Below are positions 36,519 to 36,869 of a stretch of DNA of 36,869 bases, one piece after another. A program made the translations under genes and the position numbers. Where the stretch lies: positions 1-36,869 of the forward strand of contig CALFBG010000079.1 of assembly GCA_937951685.1 (NCBI GenBank), in the 5' to 3' direction. The stretch's first letter is position 1. Each line of letters begins with the position of its first letter. The notes beneath the pieces were generated by a model. It saw nothing but the letters and a program-made list of their open reading frames with translations. It was not told the DNA's origin and did not search any database. This DNA comes from an uncultured Saprospiraceae bacterium (lineage in GTDB: Bacteria > Bacteroidota > Bacteroidia > Chitinophagales > Saprospiraceae).

Positions 36519-36869
36519 AATTCTATTTTTCTTAAAGTTTGGTTATCTAATTTGATTTCTTTCTGCTGCTCAGAAAAGTCGATTTGGAAGGCTAGGTCAC
36601 GAATTGTTTTTAAGTGAAATAGATTTTTAATTTCTAATTCTAAGTCAAGTTCTTGCCTGATCTTGGCATTAATTCTTATCGCATTCAAACTATTCCCTCC
36701 CAAGTCAAAGAAATTATCTAGTATACCGATCTTCTCCACGCCTAAGACTTCTTGCCATATCGCTACCAATTGGGTTTCTATTGCCGTAGTTGGTGCTACG
36801 TACGCTTCTTGTCTCGAAAATGTCTCCGGAATGGGCAAGGCCTTTCGGTCGATTTTCCCATTGATCGTC
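36515..36869 (-). CDS. 3' end of an upstream NRPS (A10 motif plus carrier domain), runs off the window
   Basis: The reading frame is open to the window edge, so the gene continues to the right and its start is not visible; the TTG at 36838 that could open a short ORF is not the real start. The first visible residues, T-I-N-G-K-I-D-R-K-A-L-P, are the A10 motif that ends an adenylation domain. A carrier domain follows, with NFFDLGGNSLNAIRI carrying the phosphopantetheine serine. The tail IDFSEQQKEIKL...LRKIEL is similar to the tail of the bimodular NRPS (IDFSKKQEQLK...IVKQIM). Both may be the short partner that TubC docking domains bind. The stop overlaps the next NRPS start by 4 bp. The residue this module adds cannot be read, as its specificity region is outside the window. 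Confidence 0.93.
   Translation of the reverse strand, partial: TINGKIDRKALPIPETFSRQEAYVAPTTAIETQLVAIWQEVLGVEKIGILDNFFDLGGNSLNAIRINAKIRQELDLELEIKNLFHLKTIRDLAFQIDFSEQQKEIKLDNQTLRKIEL

Noticed and set aside
36515..36838. Short 107-residue ORF opening with TTG, as if a free-standing carrier protein
   Set aside because: The frame stays open to the window edge and reads an adenylation A10 motif before the TTG, so this is the end of a larger NRPS.
1..36869. tRNA, rRNA, CRISPR array, riboswitch or integrase/attachment site
   Set aside because: None was seen on reading both strands; no regularly spaced repeats and no tRNA-like cloverleaf caught the eye, though a covariance search was not possible.

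Overview
This is an AT-rich window, most likely from a Bacteroidota genome. The reasons are weak or absent Shine-Dalgarno sequences, several short lipoproteins with an A/S-C lipobox, an NtrY-like histidine kinase with the motif AHEINNPLTPL, and a PQQ sugar dehydrogenase fused to a cytochrome c. The genus cannot be fixed from sequence reading alone.

Left third (1-10000), ordinary and accessory genes: a MATE efflux pump (+); a two-gene minus-strand unit encoding a cytochrome c-PQQ aldose dehydrogenase fusion and a cytochrome c lipoprotein; a dicarboxylate/amino acid:cation symporter (+); a Cys-rich lipoprotein (-); an orphan multi-pass sensor histidine kinase (+); a 163-bp foldback element that looks like a MITE; and a lipoprotein of unknown function (+) that ends at a strong 20-bp hairpin terminator.

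Right two thirds (10126-36869), all on the minus strand: a nonribosomal peptide synthetase (NRPS) cluster that runs off the right edge. In transcription order it holds the 3' end of an upstream NRPS (A10 motif plus carrier domain); a 2652-residue-class bimodular NRPS, TubC-C-A-T-E-C-A-T; a monomodular TubC-C-A-T NRPS; a TauD/SyrP/AsnO-like non-haem iron hydroxylase; a TubC-C-A-T-C* NRPS whose last domain is a degenerate condensation-like domain; a stand-alone type II thioesterase; a PvdE/SyrD-type cyclic-peptide ABC exporter; a C-A-T-C NRPS without a docking domain; and a secreted alpha/beta hydrolase with four C-terminal membrane helices.

I read the ten-residue specificity codes by hand against GrsA. 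They give D-[I/F]-S-T-I-G-S-M-C-K twice (no exact match I know, aromatic-like), DVGEIGSIDK (ornithine), DLTKIGEVGK (asparagine) and DILQLGMIWK (glycine). The visible core is therefore ...X - D-(aromatic?) - Orn - Asn (probably beta-hydroxylated) - aromatic? ..., with a Gly module whose place in the order is unclear. The product looks like a cationic, hydroxylated peptide exported to the periplasm, where the membrane-anchored hydrolase could trim or inactivate it. No thioesterase domain is fused to any visible NRPS, so the release step is an open question. Two copies of a dispersed mobile-element arm, one of them between the exporter and the Gly NRPS, hint at rearrangement of the cluster edge.
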